Assembly (NCBI GenBank): GCA_016934645.1
Contig: JAFGSL010000018.1
Location: 1 to 5,221, forward strand
Source: Anaerolineae bacterium
GTDB taxonomy: Bacteria; Chloroflexota; Anaerolineae; B4-G1; SLSP01
Direction of reading: 5' to 3'
DNA length: 5,221 nucleotides
This document shows, piece after piece, positions 1 to 5,032 of this stretch. A model generated the notes under the pieces. The model searched no databases and had not been told where the DNA came from. It saw nothing but the letters and a program-made list of their open reading frames with translations. The position numbers and the translations under genes were made by a program. Position 1 is the stretch's first letter, and every line of letters starts with the position of its first letter.

Positions 1-2
1 CC

Positions 3-86
3 GCTCGTCTGCCAGGAGCGCTCACGACAATGCATTGGCTTGAATCAGCCGATAACCCATTCTACAAAGTGCGGAATACAAGTTAA
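3..86 (+). CDS. Possible C-terminal end of an upstream gene (partial)
   Basis: This frame is open from the window edge to a TAA at 84-86 and would encode about 27 residues ending in HWLESADNPFYKVRNTS. The composition looks protein-like, with aromatic and charged residues and no low-complexity sequence. The stop lies just before the ribosome binding site of the hydrolase gene at 102, which would fit an operon neighbour. I do not recognise the family. Two cautions apply. A second frame, ending in TGA at 41-43, is equally open at the edge. A promoter-like element at 40-68 would also lie inside this gene. It may therefore be chance open sequence. Confidence 0.3.
   Translation, partial: ARLPGALTTMHWLESADNPFYKVRNTS
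40..68 (+). promoter_or_regulatory. Candidate sigma70-type promoter for the three-gene operon
   Basis: A -35-like TTGAAT (40-45) and a -10-like TACAAA (63-68) are separated by exactly 17 bp. Each hexamer matches the consensus at four of six positions. Transcription would begin near 75, leaving a short leader of about 27 nt that contains the ribosome binding site at 89-94. The call rests on hexamer match and spacing only. It competes with the possible coding tail of an upstream gene over the same bases. Confidence 0.4.
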
Positions 87-101
87 AAAAGGAGAAACCC
101 T

Positions 102-926
102 ATGCTCTCACACTGGACACAAAATGATGTATTGGTCAATGGCGTGCAGATCCACTACACCCGCACGGGTCATGGGGACAAACGCCCCCTGGTGTTGGTT
201 CACGGTTTTTCGGACAACGGCCTGTGCTGGACGCCTGTAGCACGCGCGCTCGAACCCGAATATGACGTGATCATGCCAGATATGCGTGGGCACGGCCTTT
301 CGGCGCGCGTGCATCCGGGCGAAAAGGTGGACATGGCCGCCGATGTAGCAGAACTCATCCGCACCTTGGGATTGAGTCGCCCGATTGTGGGCGGGCACTC
401 GATGGGAGCGACGGTTACCCACCAGCTTGGAGTGCGCTTCCCGGAACTGGCCAGCGCTCTGATCTTAGAAGATCCGGCCTGGCGACTGTCCTGGCCGGAG
501 CCACCTCCCGGCCAGCCAGCAGAGAACCCCATGGCGAGATGGGTCAAGAGCCTGGCCGACCAAACACTGGAAGAACTGCTGGTGCAATACCGCAAGGATC
601 ACCCCACCTGGCCCGAAGAGCTGCTGCACCCGATGTGCGAGTCCAAAAAGCAGCTCGATCCCACGATCCTGGATGTGCTGAGGCCCAGGGCGCACGCCGA
701 AGAATGGAGCTGGCGAACAACGCTCCCCACGATCACCCACCCCGTGTTGCTTATCACGGGTAATCCGGAGCTTGGGGGCATTGTGACCTCGGAGGTCGTC
801 GCGAAAGTGCGCGAGCTGAACCCCAGCGTGACCATCGTCACCATTCCCGATGTGGGGCATCTCATCCGGTTTGACAGGTACACCGCCTTTATGGAGGCCT
901 TGCGGGCCTTCCTGAAACAGGTGTAA
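102..926 (+). CDS. Alpha/beta-fold hydrolase
   Basis: This is a 274-residue single-domain alpha/beta hydrolase, probably a cytoplasmic esterase-like or related hydrolase. The substrate cannot be deduced. The oxyanion-hole motif VHGF is at residues 33-36, the PDMRGHG loop at 59-65, and the nucleophile elbow GHSMG at 98-102, with Ser100 as nucleophile. A helical cap follows at roughly 125-205. The catalytic histidine is probably His253 in DVGHLIRF. The position where related proteins often carry the acid (TGDPE or TADPE) reads TGNPE (219-223), so Asn221 stands where Asp is expected and Glu223 is the nearest acid. There is no signal peptide or membrane segment. The ATG at 102 follows AAGGAG (89-94) with 7 nt spacing. 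It is probably first in an operon with the DUF4256 gene 12 nt downstream. The fold is near certain and the activity unknown. Confidence 0.93.
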   Translation: MLSHWTQNDVLVNGVQIHYTRTGHGDKRPLVLVHGFSDNGLCWTPVARALEPEYDVIMPDMRGHGLSARVHPGEKVDMAADVAELIRTLGLSRPIVGGHSMGATVTHQLGVRFPELASALILEDPAWRLSWPEPPPGQPAENPMARWVKSLADQTLEELLVQYRKDHPTWPEELLHPMCESKKQLDPTILDVLRPRAHAEEWSWRTTLPTITHPVLLITGNPELGGIVTSEVVAKVRELNPSVTIVTIPDVGHLIRFDRYTAFMEALRAFLKQV

Positions 927-938
927 GGAAAAACAGAA

Positions 939-1502
939 ATGCAAGTTACAAAAGACTTAGACGCACAACAACGTGAAGACCTGCTCAGTGCACTGAAAGC
1001 CCGTTTTGAGAGCCATATGAACCGCCATAAAGGTCTTGAGTGGACTGACGTCCAAGCCAGGTTGGAAGCCAATCCTGAAAAACTGTGGTCGCTCAACGAA
1101 ATGGAGAGGACCGGTGGTGAACCGGATGTTGTCGGTTATGATACCATGACGGACGAATACATCTTTTACGATTGTTCGGCGGAAAGTCCTAAAGGTCGCA
1201 GGAGTGTTTGTTACGACCGTGAAGGGTTGGAGTCGAGAAAAGCACACAAACCAGATGATACCGCCATGGACATGGCCACCGCCATGGGAATTGAGCTTTT
1301 AACAGAAGAACAATACCGGGAGCTGCAAAAACTTGGAAATTTCGATACGAAAACGTCAAGCTGGGTGAAAACACCTGCTGAGATTAGAGAACTTGGTGGC
1401 GCTCTCTTTTGTGATCGTCGCTACGACCATGTCTTCGTGTATCACAACGGTGCGGAATCTTACTATGGCATCAGAGGATTCCGTGGCGCGCTAAGGGTCT
1501 AG
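939..1502 (+). CDS. DUF4256 family protein
   Basis: This 187-residue soluble protein has the strongly conserved DUF4256 signature. The run KGLEWxxVQARLEANPEKLW is at about 31-50, followed by SLNEMERTGGEPDVV (51-65), YDCSAESPKGRRSVCYDREGLESRK (78-101), AMDMATAMGIELLTEEQYRELQ (109-130) and FCDRRYDHVFVYHNGAESYYGIRGFRGALRV (157-187). The length is the full usual length for the family. The biochemical function is unknown to me, and conserved Cys79, Cys91 and Cys158 are notable. Start ATG 939 is preceded by AAGGAA (925-930). It begins 12 nt after the hydrolase stop and ends 20 nt before the phosphodiesterase start, consistent with co-transcription. Sampled lines of the gene are close to half GC, against about 60% in the next gene, which suggests separate acquisition. 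Confidence 0.93.
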   Translation: MQVTKDLDAQQREDLLSALKARFESHMNRHKGLEWTDVQARLEANPEKLWSLNEMERTGGEPDVVGYDTMTDEYIFYDCSAESPKGRRSVCYDREGLESRKAHKPDDTAMDMATAMGIELLTEEQYRELQKLGNFDTKTSSWVKTPAEIRELGGALFCDRRYDHVFVYHNGAESYYGIRGFRGALRV

Positions 1503-1522
1503 GTTTCAGGAGTGAAGGTGTA

Positions 1523-2863
1523 ATGGCTCTCGTAATCTTCATCCATGCGATGCTTTTCCTTGCCTTCTGGCTGACGAATCTGCCTTACCAGGAGACGCTC
1601 AACAACTTCCTGATCGGTGCGACCGGCCTGCGGGCGAATTTCCTGTTGATCTTCATGGTCTTTGCCGGGCTAGTTGCTCTGTGGAGCACGGTGCACCTGA
1701 CTCTGCGGCGGAACATCCGCAGAACCGGCCCAGCCTGGCTCTACCTTGTCATTGGTGTTTTCTTTTTGATCTTCTTCTACGGCAGTTTCACTGTTTTGTT
1801 TCTGAAGAACCCGGTCCAGCTCTACCGGCTGGGGCAATTGTTCCAGTATTTCCGCCTCATCGTCGATACTGGTCTTTTGTTATTCCTGGCTTGGAGCCTG
1901 CACCGGTGGGTGAAGGCCAATGGCACGCTGAAGAAAGCTTTGTTGCCAGCCGGCCTGCTCATCCTCTGGCTGATCCCCGTCTTCTGGCCTCCGGGCAACG
2001 TCTATCGCGGCACGCTGCCGGAAAAACCCCGCCTGTTCGCCCACCGTGGCGCTTCGACCCTGGCACCCGAAAATACTCTTGCGTCTATGCAGACGGCTGC
2101 CGACCTAGGTGCCTACGGTCTCGAAACGGATATCACCGTCAGCGCCGACGGCGTTCTCTTCCTGATGCACGACGATACCCTGGCCCGCACCACGAACGTG
2201 GCGCAGGTTTTTCCGAAGCGGGAAGACGATCCGGCCGTGACCTTTACCTGGGACGCGTTGTCCCGTCTGGATGCGGGGAGCTGGTTCGGCGAGCGGGCTG
2301 CTTTTTCCGGAGAGCCTATCCCTATCCTGGAAGCTGTGCTGCAAGTGGTCAAGGAGAACGATCTCTATTTCATTTATGACCTGCGCATTCCCTCCGCCGG
2401 ACATCCCTATGCCGGTCAGGCCCTTGACCTGTGCCTGGAAGAGATCAAGGTGTCCAGCGTTGCCGACCACACCTGGGTCCTGGCAGAACCGGGGGCAATC
2501 ACCCAGATTCAGTCGGCCCTCCCTGGTGCGATCCTGGCCGCCGGGATCGGCTATACCGGGATTCCGCCCTCGCCCGCGTCCCTCGTCGCCGATGGCTACC
2601 GGGTCGTCAACAGTGTATACGGCCTGTCGATCCGCAGAATCCATGCTTACCAGGATGCCGGTTTGTGGGTCAACCTGTGGGTGGTGGACGAACCTTGGCA
2701 ATATTCACGCCTTTGGCTGGCAGGTGCCGACTCGGTCACCTCTAACAATTCCCAAGGCTTGCTAGCTATGCCGCGTCCGGTCCTGGCCATGCCCTACGGC
2801 ATCTACCTGTTGGTATGGGGATTCCTGGGGGTGATCGCGGCCTTAGGGTCTGCAAAAGAATAA
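1523..2863 (+). CDS. Membrane-anchored glycerophosphodiester phosphodiesterase
   Basis: This 446-residue protein has five predicted N-terminal membrane helices (about 2-20, 38-58, 72-94, 111-130, 139-157), a GDPD TIM-barrel domain (about 168-415) and a last hydrophobic segment (about 422-441). GDPD enzymes hydrolyse glycerophosphodiesters to sn-glycerol 3-phosphate and an alcohol using a divalent metal. Visible signature residues are HRG (174-176), PENT (182-185), Glu201-x-Asp203 and HD (216-217). His174 and His216 are the expected acid/base pair. The third metal-ligand strand, usually E-x-K, reads YDLR (285-288), with Asp286 and Arg288. The domain ends in GADSVTSNN (401-409). Basic loops after helices 2 (RRNIRR) and 4 (HRWVK) predict that the catalytic domain faces outward. 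AGGAG (1508-1512) lies 10 nt before the ATG. A role in envelope lipid or teichoic-acid-like polymer turnover is inference. Confidence 0.93.
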   Translation: MALVIFIHAMLFLAFWLTNLPYQETLNNFLIGATGLRANFLLIFMVFAGLVALWSTVHLTLRRNIRRTGPAWLYLVIGVFFLIFFYGSFTVLFLKNPVQLYRLGQLFQYFRLIVDTGLLLFLAWSLHRWVKANGTLKKALLPAGLLILWLIPVFWPPGNVYRGTLPEKPRLFAHRGASTLAPENTLASMQTAADLGAYGLETDITVSADGVLFLMHDDTLARTTNVAQVFPKREDDPAVTFTWDALSRLDAGSWFGERAAFSGEPIPILEAVLQVVKENDLYFIYDLRIPSAGHPYAGQALDLCLEEIKVSSVADHTWVLAEPGAITQIQSALPGAILAAGIGYTGIPPSPASLVADGYRVVNSVYGLSIRRIHAYQDAGLWVNLWVVDEPWQYSRLWLAGADSVTSNNSQGLLAMPRPVLAMPYGIYLLVWGFLGVIAALGSAKE

Positions 2864-2878
2864 GTTCCCGCGCAGAGC

Positions 2879-2894
2879 GCCCCGGGGACGGGGC
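2879..2894 (+). terminator. GC-rich hairpin, weak terminator candidate after the operon
   Basis: GCCCCG (2879-2884) pairs perfectly with CGGGGC (2889-2894) around a GGGA loop, 15 nt after the phosphodiesterase stop. Position and stem strength suit an intrinsic terminator. There is no U-run immediately after the stem, only TT; the first T-rich stretch is at 2916-2925. It could instead stabilise the 3' end or act with Rho. Confidence 0.4.
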
Positions 2895-2922
2895 TTAGAG
2901 CGTTAGAATGCGAAGTTATATT
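2894..2922 (+). promoter_or_regulatory. Weak promoter-like element before the antitoxin remnants
   Basis: TATATT (2917-2922) matches five of six bases of a -10 box, but the -35 at 17 bp spacing is only CTTAGA (2894-2899). It sits ahead of the zinc-finger stub at 2941 and could once have driven it. The support is the -10 box alone. Confidence 0.2.
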
Positions 2923-2940
2923 TTTACGAATCCTAAGGCA

Positions 2941-2985
2941 ATGATATGTGATATTTGTGGGATCGAAGGGGCACAAGTGCGGTAG
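2941..2985 (+). pseudogene. N-terminal stub of a YgiT-type zinc-finger (antitoxin-like) protein
   Basis: ATG at 2941 opens a 14-codon frame, MICDICGIEGAQVR, ending at TAG 2983-2985. A CxxC pair at residues 3 and 6 followed by GxEGAxVR is the typical opening of YgiT/MqsA-like zinc-finger proteins. These have a second CxxC about 25-30 residues later and often pair with small mRNA-cleaving toxins. The rest of the domain is absent: the frame stops and 9 nt later the palindrome at 2995 begins. The codons directly after the stop read IENL, which recalls the IEN motif that usually follows after a gap in this family. An internal deletion is therefore possible. A purine AAGG is only 2 nt from the ATG, so expression is doubtful. 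Such a short match could be chance. Confidence 0.45.
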
Positions 2986-2994
2986 ATCGAAAAT

Positions 2995-3052
2995 CTGTTC
3001 GTAGTAACCGCCTTAGCGGTCTTTGGACGACTAAAGTCGTTGCTACGAACAG
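2995..3052. repeat. 58-bp imperfect palindrome with two inner hairpins (cruciform repeat)
   Basis: The outer arms are CTGTTCGTAGTAAC (2995-3008) and GTTGCTACGAACAG (3039-3052), complementary at 13 of 14 positions. Between them lie two further hairpins: ACCGC-CTTA-GCGGT (3007-3020) and ACGAC-TAAA-GTCGT (3027-3040), separated by CTTTGG. Each inner stem shares one or two bases with an outer arm, so the whole can fold as a three-way junction in DNA or RNA. This design is that of dispersed REP/MITE-like intergenic repeats. From memory, related TTCGTAGTA...TACTACGAA palindromes are common in some Chloroflexota and cyanobacterial genomes. It carries no coding capacity. Its right end touches the open antitoxin-like frame at 3053 with no intervening base. 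Confidence 0.85.
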
Positions 3053-3259
3053 GAGGAATACGATCTCTCGCAACTGCCGATTATGCCGAGAGGAAGATAT
3101 GCCCCTGATGCCGAGAAAATAGCCTCGTTGAATGCACTGCGATATTTGGAAAGAAGAGCCGAGCAGGGGAGTAGAGAAAAACTTCTGGCGGTGCTGGCAC
3201 AAGCGCCAGATGCCGAACCAGAAGAGTATGACAGGCTATATGGGAATCCGCCAAGATGA
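3053..3259 (+). pseudogene. Antitoxin-like ORF lacking its normal 5' end, possibly chimeric
   Basis: A frame of 68 codons runs from the end of the palindrome to TGA 3257-3259, beginning EEYDLSQLPIMPRGRYAP. Its first 41 nt match 5181-5221 at 38 positions, and all three differences are silent third-base changes. The frame was therefore selected as protein. The original start codon is missing: the frame runs back into the palindrome and stops at TAA 3032-3034. The first ATG inside is at 3083, which would give 58 residues without a good ribosome binding site. The remainder (about residues 19-68) is charged and helical, including RYLERRAEQGSREKLLAVLA and EPEEYDRLYGNPPR. It looks like a small antitoxin or accessory protein rather than the usual ribbon-helix-helix tail, so the ORF may be a fusion of two remnants. 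Function is inferred only from the shared N-terminus and the TA context. Confidence 0.6.
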
Positions 3260-3265
3260 AAGAAC

Positions 3266-3272
3266 AAGGAGG
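3266..3272 (+). promoter_or_regulatory. Shine-Dalgarno site deciding the start of the beta-lactamase-family gene
   Basis: AAGGAGG lies 10 nt before the ATG at 3283. The alternative in-frame ATG at 3256 overlaps the stop of the preceding ORF, has no comparable site, and would place this purine run inside the gene. Start 3283 is therefore preferred. Confidence 0.7.
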
Positions 3273-3282
3273 ACATCTGAAA

Positions 3283-4398
3283 ATGGAAAGGTTGGAGGTC
3301 GACGCCGACAAAATCAGAACGAGCTTTGGCATCCCCGAAATGGGGTACGTCGTGGTCTCAGCAGATAGCATCCTGGAGGTACGGACGCTGGGCTTCAAGC
3401 GAGCTGACGCCCAAACCCCGGCAGAGCCTGGCGACAGATTCCATTTGGGATCATGCACGAAGGCCATCACAGGTCTGGTCGCAGGCGTGATGGTTGATAG
3501 AGGTCAGATTGCGTGGCACACGCGCTTCTTCGACCTCTGTCCTGAGCTTGAGCGCGAGAGCAACATCGCGTACCGCAACATGACGCTTGTTGATCTCCTA
3601 TCGCACAGGGCATGGCTACAGCCCTTGACGGAGGATGAGGAGTTCCCTATGCGGGACAGATTCGAGGGTGGTGTTTCAGACCAAAGGACCAAGTTCGTGG
3701 CCTGGGTGCTCACACTTGCACCCGTCGAGACGGAGGAGAAACACTCGTATTCGAACGCCGGGTACTCAGCGGCAGCCGTGATGCTGGAGCGAGCTTCAGG
3801 AAAGACGTGGGAGGCGTTGGTGAGGAACTTGGGAGAGGAACTCGAGCTGGACTTCCAGTTCTCCTGGCCCAACGCTGCAGACGCGTCTCAACCTTGGGGG
3901 CACACAGACGTCGATGGCAAGTTGACGCCAACTCCGCCTGGCGACGACTACGATCTGCATTGGGTGGAGCCCGCCGGCGACATCAACATGAGCATCACCG
4001 ACTATGCCAGGTTCTTGCAGATGCAACTGCGCGGCCTGCGGGGAGATGGTCCGCTGCTGAGCCAACAGGCGTACGAGTTCCTCCACAGTGGCATGCCTGA
4101 TCACTATTCGATCGGTTGGGCGTGGGGTGTCAACAAAAAGGGCCATCTTGTGTCGGCGCATACGGGCAGCGCCGAAACGTTCTGGTGCTACTCGCGTGTC
4201 ATCAAGGAAGTCGACCGCGCCTACGCTGTGTTTGCGAACTGCGGATCCGAGGCGTGCGATGCCGGGGTCCGAAAGCTGCTTGGCGCAAAATCTCGATCTG
4301 CGTGCAACAACGGCACACTGTGCATAATGCACCACGTGGCAATCAAGCAATCAATAGTTTTGCGCACGGTTATTCCCTGCTTCCGCAAACGCCGGTAG
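3283..4398 (+). CDS. Serine hydrolase of the beta-lactamase / class C family, altered 3' end
   Basis: The product has 371 residues and belongs to the beta-lactamase-related (PBP-like) serine hydrolases. These include class C beta-lactamases, D-aminopeptidases and esterases, so antibiotic resistance should not be assumed. The three active-site motifs are present: SCTK (57-60) with nucleophile Ser57, YSN (156-158), and HTGS (293-296) in the KTG position. The fold continues normally to about AVFANCGSEACDAGVRKLL (315-333). No signal peptide or lipobox is seen, so it is probably cytoplasmic. The last roughly 36 residues, rich in Cys and Arg, are simply the antisense of the vapC gene and are unlikely to be native. 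They probably come from a deletion that removed the original stop. The upstream end of an alternative start at 3256 is discounted in favour of the AAGGAGG-preceded ATG at 3283. Confidence 0.88.
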   Translation: MERLEVDADKIRTSFGIPEMGYVVVSADSILEVRTLGFKRADAQTPAEPGDRFHLGSCTKAITGLVAGVMVDRGQIAWHTRFFDLCPELERESNIAYRNMTLVDLLSHRAWLQPLTEDEEFPMRDRFEGGVSDQRTKFVAWVLTLAPVETEEKHSYSNAGYSAAAVMLERASGKTWEALVRNLGEELELDFQFSWPNAADASQPWGHTDVDGKLTPTPPGDDYDLHWVEPAGDINMSITDYARFLQMQLRGLRGDGPLLSQQAYEFLHSGMPDHYSIGWAWGVNKKGHLVSAHTGSAETFWCYSRVIKEVDRAYAVFANCGSEACDAGVRKLLGAKSRSACNNGTLCIMHHVAIKQSIVLRTVIPCFRKRR

Positions 4399-4640
4399 TA
4401 CCTCGCGCTCTGACGTGCGATAGCCCCACCGACCAGAGGTACGACTGGGTAAGGAGCGAAGGCAACTTCCACGCGCTGCACATCATGATCATCACGAATA
4501 CCTTGCAGTGTTTCCGCTAAAATTAAGTCACCAATTAGCAAGTCCTCTTCTCCTATTAATGCCTTGAGACGCGCAACTTGCGGTGTTGCATAACCACGAA
4601 AGAAATCAATCCACACGGAGGTGTCAATCATGATCGGCAT
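4221..4640 (-). CDS. vapC: VapC-like PIN-domain toxin with replaced C-terminal tail
   Basis: This 139-residue PIN-domain protein is the ribonuclease toxin of a type II VapBC pair. PIN toxins cleave RNA using a cluster of acidic residues that bind Mg2+ or Mn2+. The expected acids are all visible: Asp6 in IDTSVWID, Glu43 in LAETLQG, Asp97 in KTIDCLIA, and Asp115/Asp117 in LLHADRDF. After DRDF, where relatives typically continue with a short DPF...HLGL-type strand, the sequence changes to SSFRTPASHASD and runs to TAG 4221-4223 as the antisense of the beta-lactamase-family gene. The last strand was therefore probably lost and activity is uncertain. Start 4640 has GGGAGAGG about 9 nt upstream and overlaps vapB by 17 nt. 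Alternatives are 4631 (overlap 8 nt) and 4664 (less likely, too deep in vapB). Confidence 0.85.
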   Translation of the reverse strand: MPIMIDTSVWIDFFRGYATPQVARLKALIGEEDLLIGDLILAETLQGIRDDHDVQRVEVAFAPYPVVPLVGGAIARQSARYYRRLRKQGITVRKTIDCLIATWCIMHSVPLLHADRDFAPSSFRTPASHASDPQFANTA

Positions 4641-4875
4641 TATATTCTGCCTCTCCCTCGGCAACGATCATATCTCCGGCGTAACGTGAAGTCCGCATTG
4701 CATCCAAATCACCTTCCCAGGGAATCGCCCCCTCTAAATCCAAGACAGCGCGCTGACGCCGCAAGCGGATGAAGGTACGCAATGCGGCATCGACCACCTG
4801 GCGCTTGGTTTTAATGCCGGTCAAATCCATCGCCTCCGCGACCAACGACTCATCAACGACGATATTCGTTTGCAT
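4624..4875 (-). CDS. vapB: VapB-family antitoxin
   Basis: This 83-residue antitoxin is encoded immediately upstream of the PIN toxin. Residues 1-37 (MQTNIVVDESLVAEAMDLTG, then IKTKRQVVDAALRTFIRL) match the DNA-binding N-terminus of VapB proteins, which dimerises and represses the operon. The C-terminal part, with GAIPWEGDLDAMR (49-61), is the segment that normally wraps around and neutralises the PIN toxin. The ATG at 4875 is chosen because AGGAGG (4882-4887 on the complement) lies 6 nt upstream and because family members begin MxTN. A longer frame from 4914 would run through the operator-like repeat and is rejected. The gene ends at 4624, inside the toxin start region, so translation is probably coupled. 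It appears intact. Confidence 0.92.
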   Translation of the reverse strand: MQTNIVVDESLVAEAMDLTGIKTKRQVVDAALRTFIRLRRQRAVLDLEGAIPWEGDLDAMRTSRYAGDMIVAEGEAEYNADHD

Positions 4876-4913
4876 AGCTAGCCTCCTGCTACGGTTGCAT
4901 ATTGTGCTATGCA
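4871..4913 (-). promoter_or_regulatory. Operator-like inverted repeats over the vapBC start region
   Basis: TGCATA (4896-4901) and TATGCA (4908-4913) form a perfect inverted repeat with a 6-bp spacer at the predicted transcription start. The right arm, extended as GCTATGCA (4906-4913), also pairs perfectly over 8 bp with TGCATAGC (4871-4878), which covers the vapB start codon. The AGGAGG site (4882-4887) lies in the loop between these arms. VapB proteins normally repress their own operon at such short symmetric sites, so operator function is expected from the family. RNA hairpin control of translation is an inference. Confidence 0.55.
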
Positions 4914-4916
4914 TCC

Positions 4917-4922
4917 ATTGTA
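4917..4922 (-). promoter_or_regulatory. Candidate -10 box of the vapBC promoter
   Basis: On the complement, TACAAT (4917-4922) matches five of six bases of the -10 consensus. It would start transcription near 4910, inside the operator-like repeat. No good -35 hexamer is seen 16-18 bp upstream. The match to the operator position is the main support. Confidence 0.4.
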
Positions 4923-4979
4923 CACCAAACGAAACTAAAGACGATAAGAATGGATTATAGTTCTAGACGTCTGGCGGCG

Positions 4980-5008
4980 TTACAGGAATGATCGCATTAC
5001 GTGATATA
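4980..5008 (+). promoter_or_regulatory. Weak promoter candidate for the right-end toxin-antitoxin pair
   Basis: TTACAG (4980-4985) and GATATA (5003-5008) are 17 bp apart and lie 24 nt upstream of the ATG at 5033, in the gap divergent from vapBC. Both hexamers are only partial matches. The remaining gap (4923-4979) shows nothing beyond a short AGACGTCT palindrome at 4965-4972. Confidence 0.25.
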
Positions 5009-5032
5009 CAGACAAAGTGGAGGGAGTATCTA

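Noticed and set aside
465..944. 159-codon open frame on the minus strand
   Set aside because: It is antisense to the well-supported alpha/beta hydrolase, has no family resemblance, and arises from the GC-rich codon pattern of the real gene.
2105..2701. 198-codon open frame on the minus strand inside the phosphodiesterase gene
   Set aside because: It is a shadow of a gene with clear catalytic motifs on the other strand, and no start signal or recognisable domain was found.
2995..3052. CRISPR repeat or tRNA-like cloverleaf
   Set aside because: There is only one copy with no spacers, and the folded form lacks an anticodon arm, T-loop sequence and CCA end. A dispersed palindromic repeat fits better.
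2933..3202. Minus-strand frame of 89 codons over the palindrome region
   Set aside because: It reads through a cruciform repeat and antisense to a frame shown to be coding by silent substitutions.
3796..4350. 184-codon minus-strand frame across the serine hydrolase
   Set aside because: It is antisense to coding sequence with intact SCTK, YSN and HTGS motifs, and its own translation is low-complexity Arg/Val-rich.
4116..4520. 134-codon plus-strand frame spanning the hydrolase end and vapC
   Set aside because: It is out of frame with the hydrolase and antisense to the PIN domain. The product has no protein-like features.
4641..4664. Longer start for vapC at 4664
   Set aside because: It would extend the overlap with vapB and place the GGGAGAGG site inside the gene. 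PIN toxins begin close to the IDTSVW motif, fitting 4640 or 4631.
4876..4914. Longer start for vapB at 4914
   Set aside because: It would translate through the operator-like repeat and the AGGAGG site. Family members start at the MxTN methionine, position 4875.
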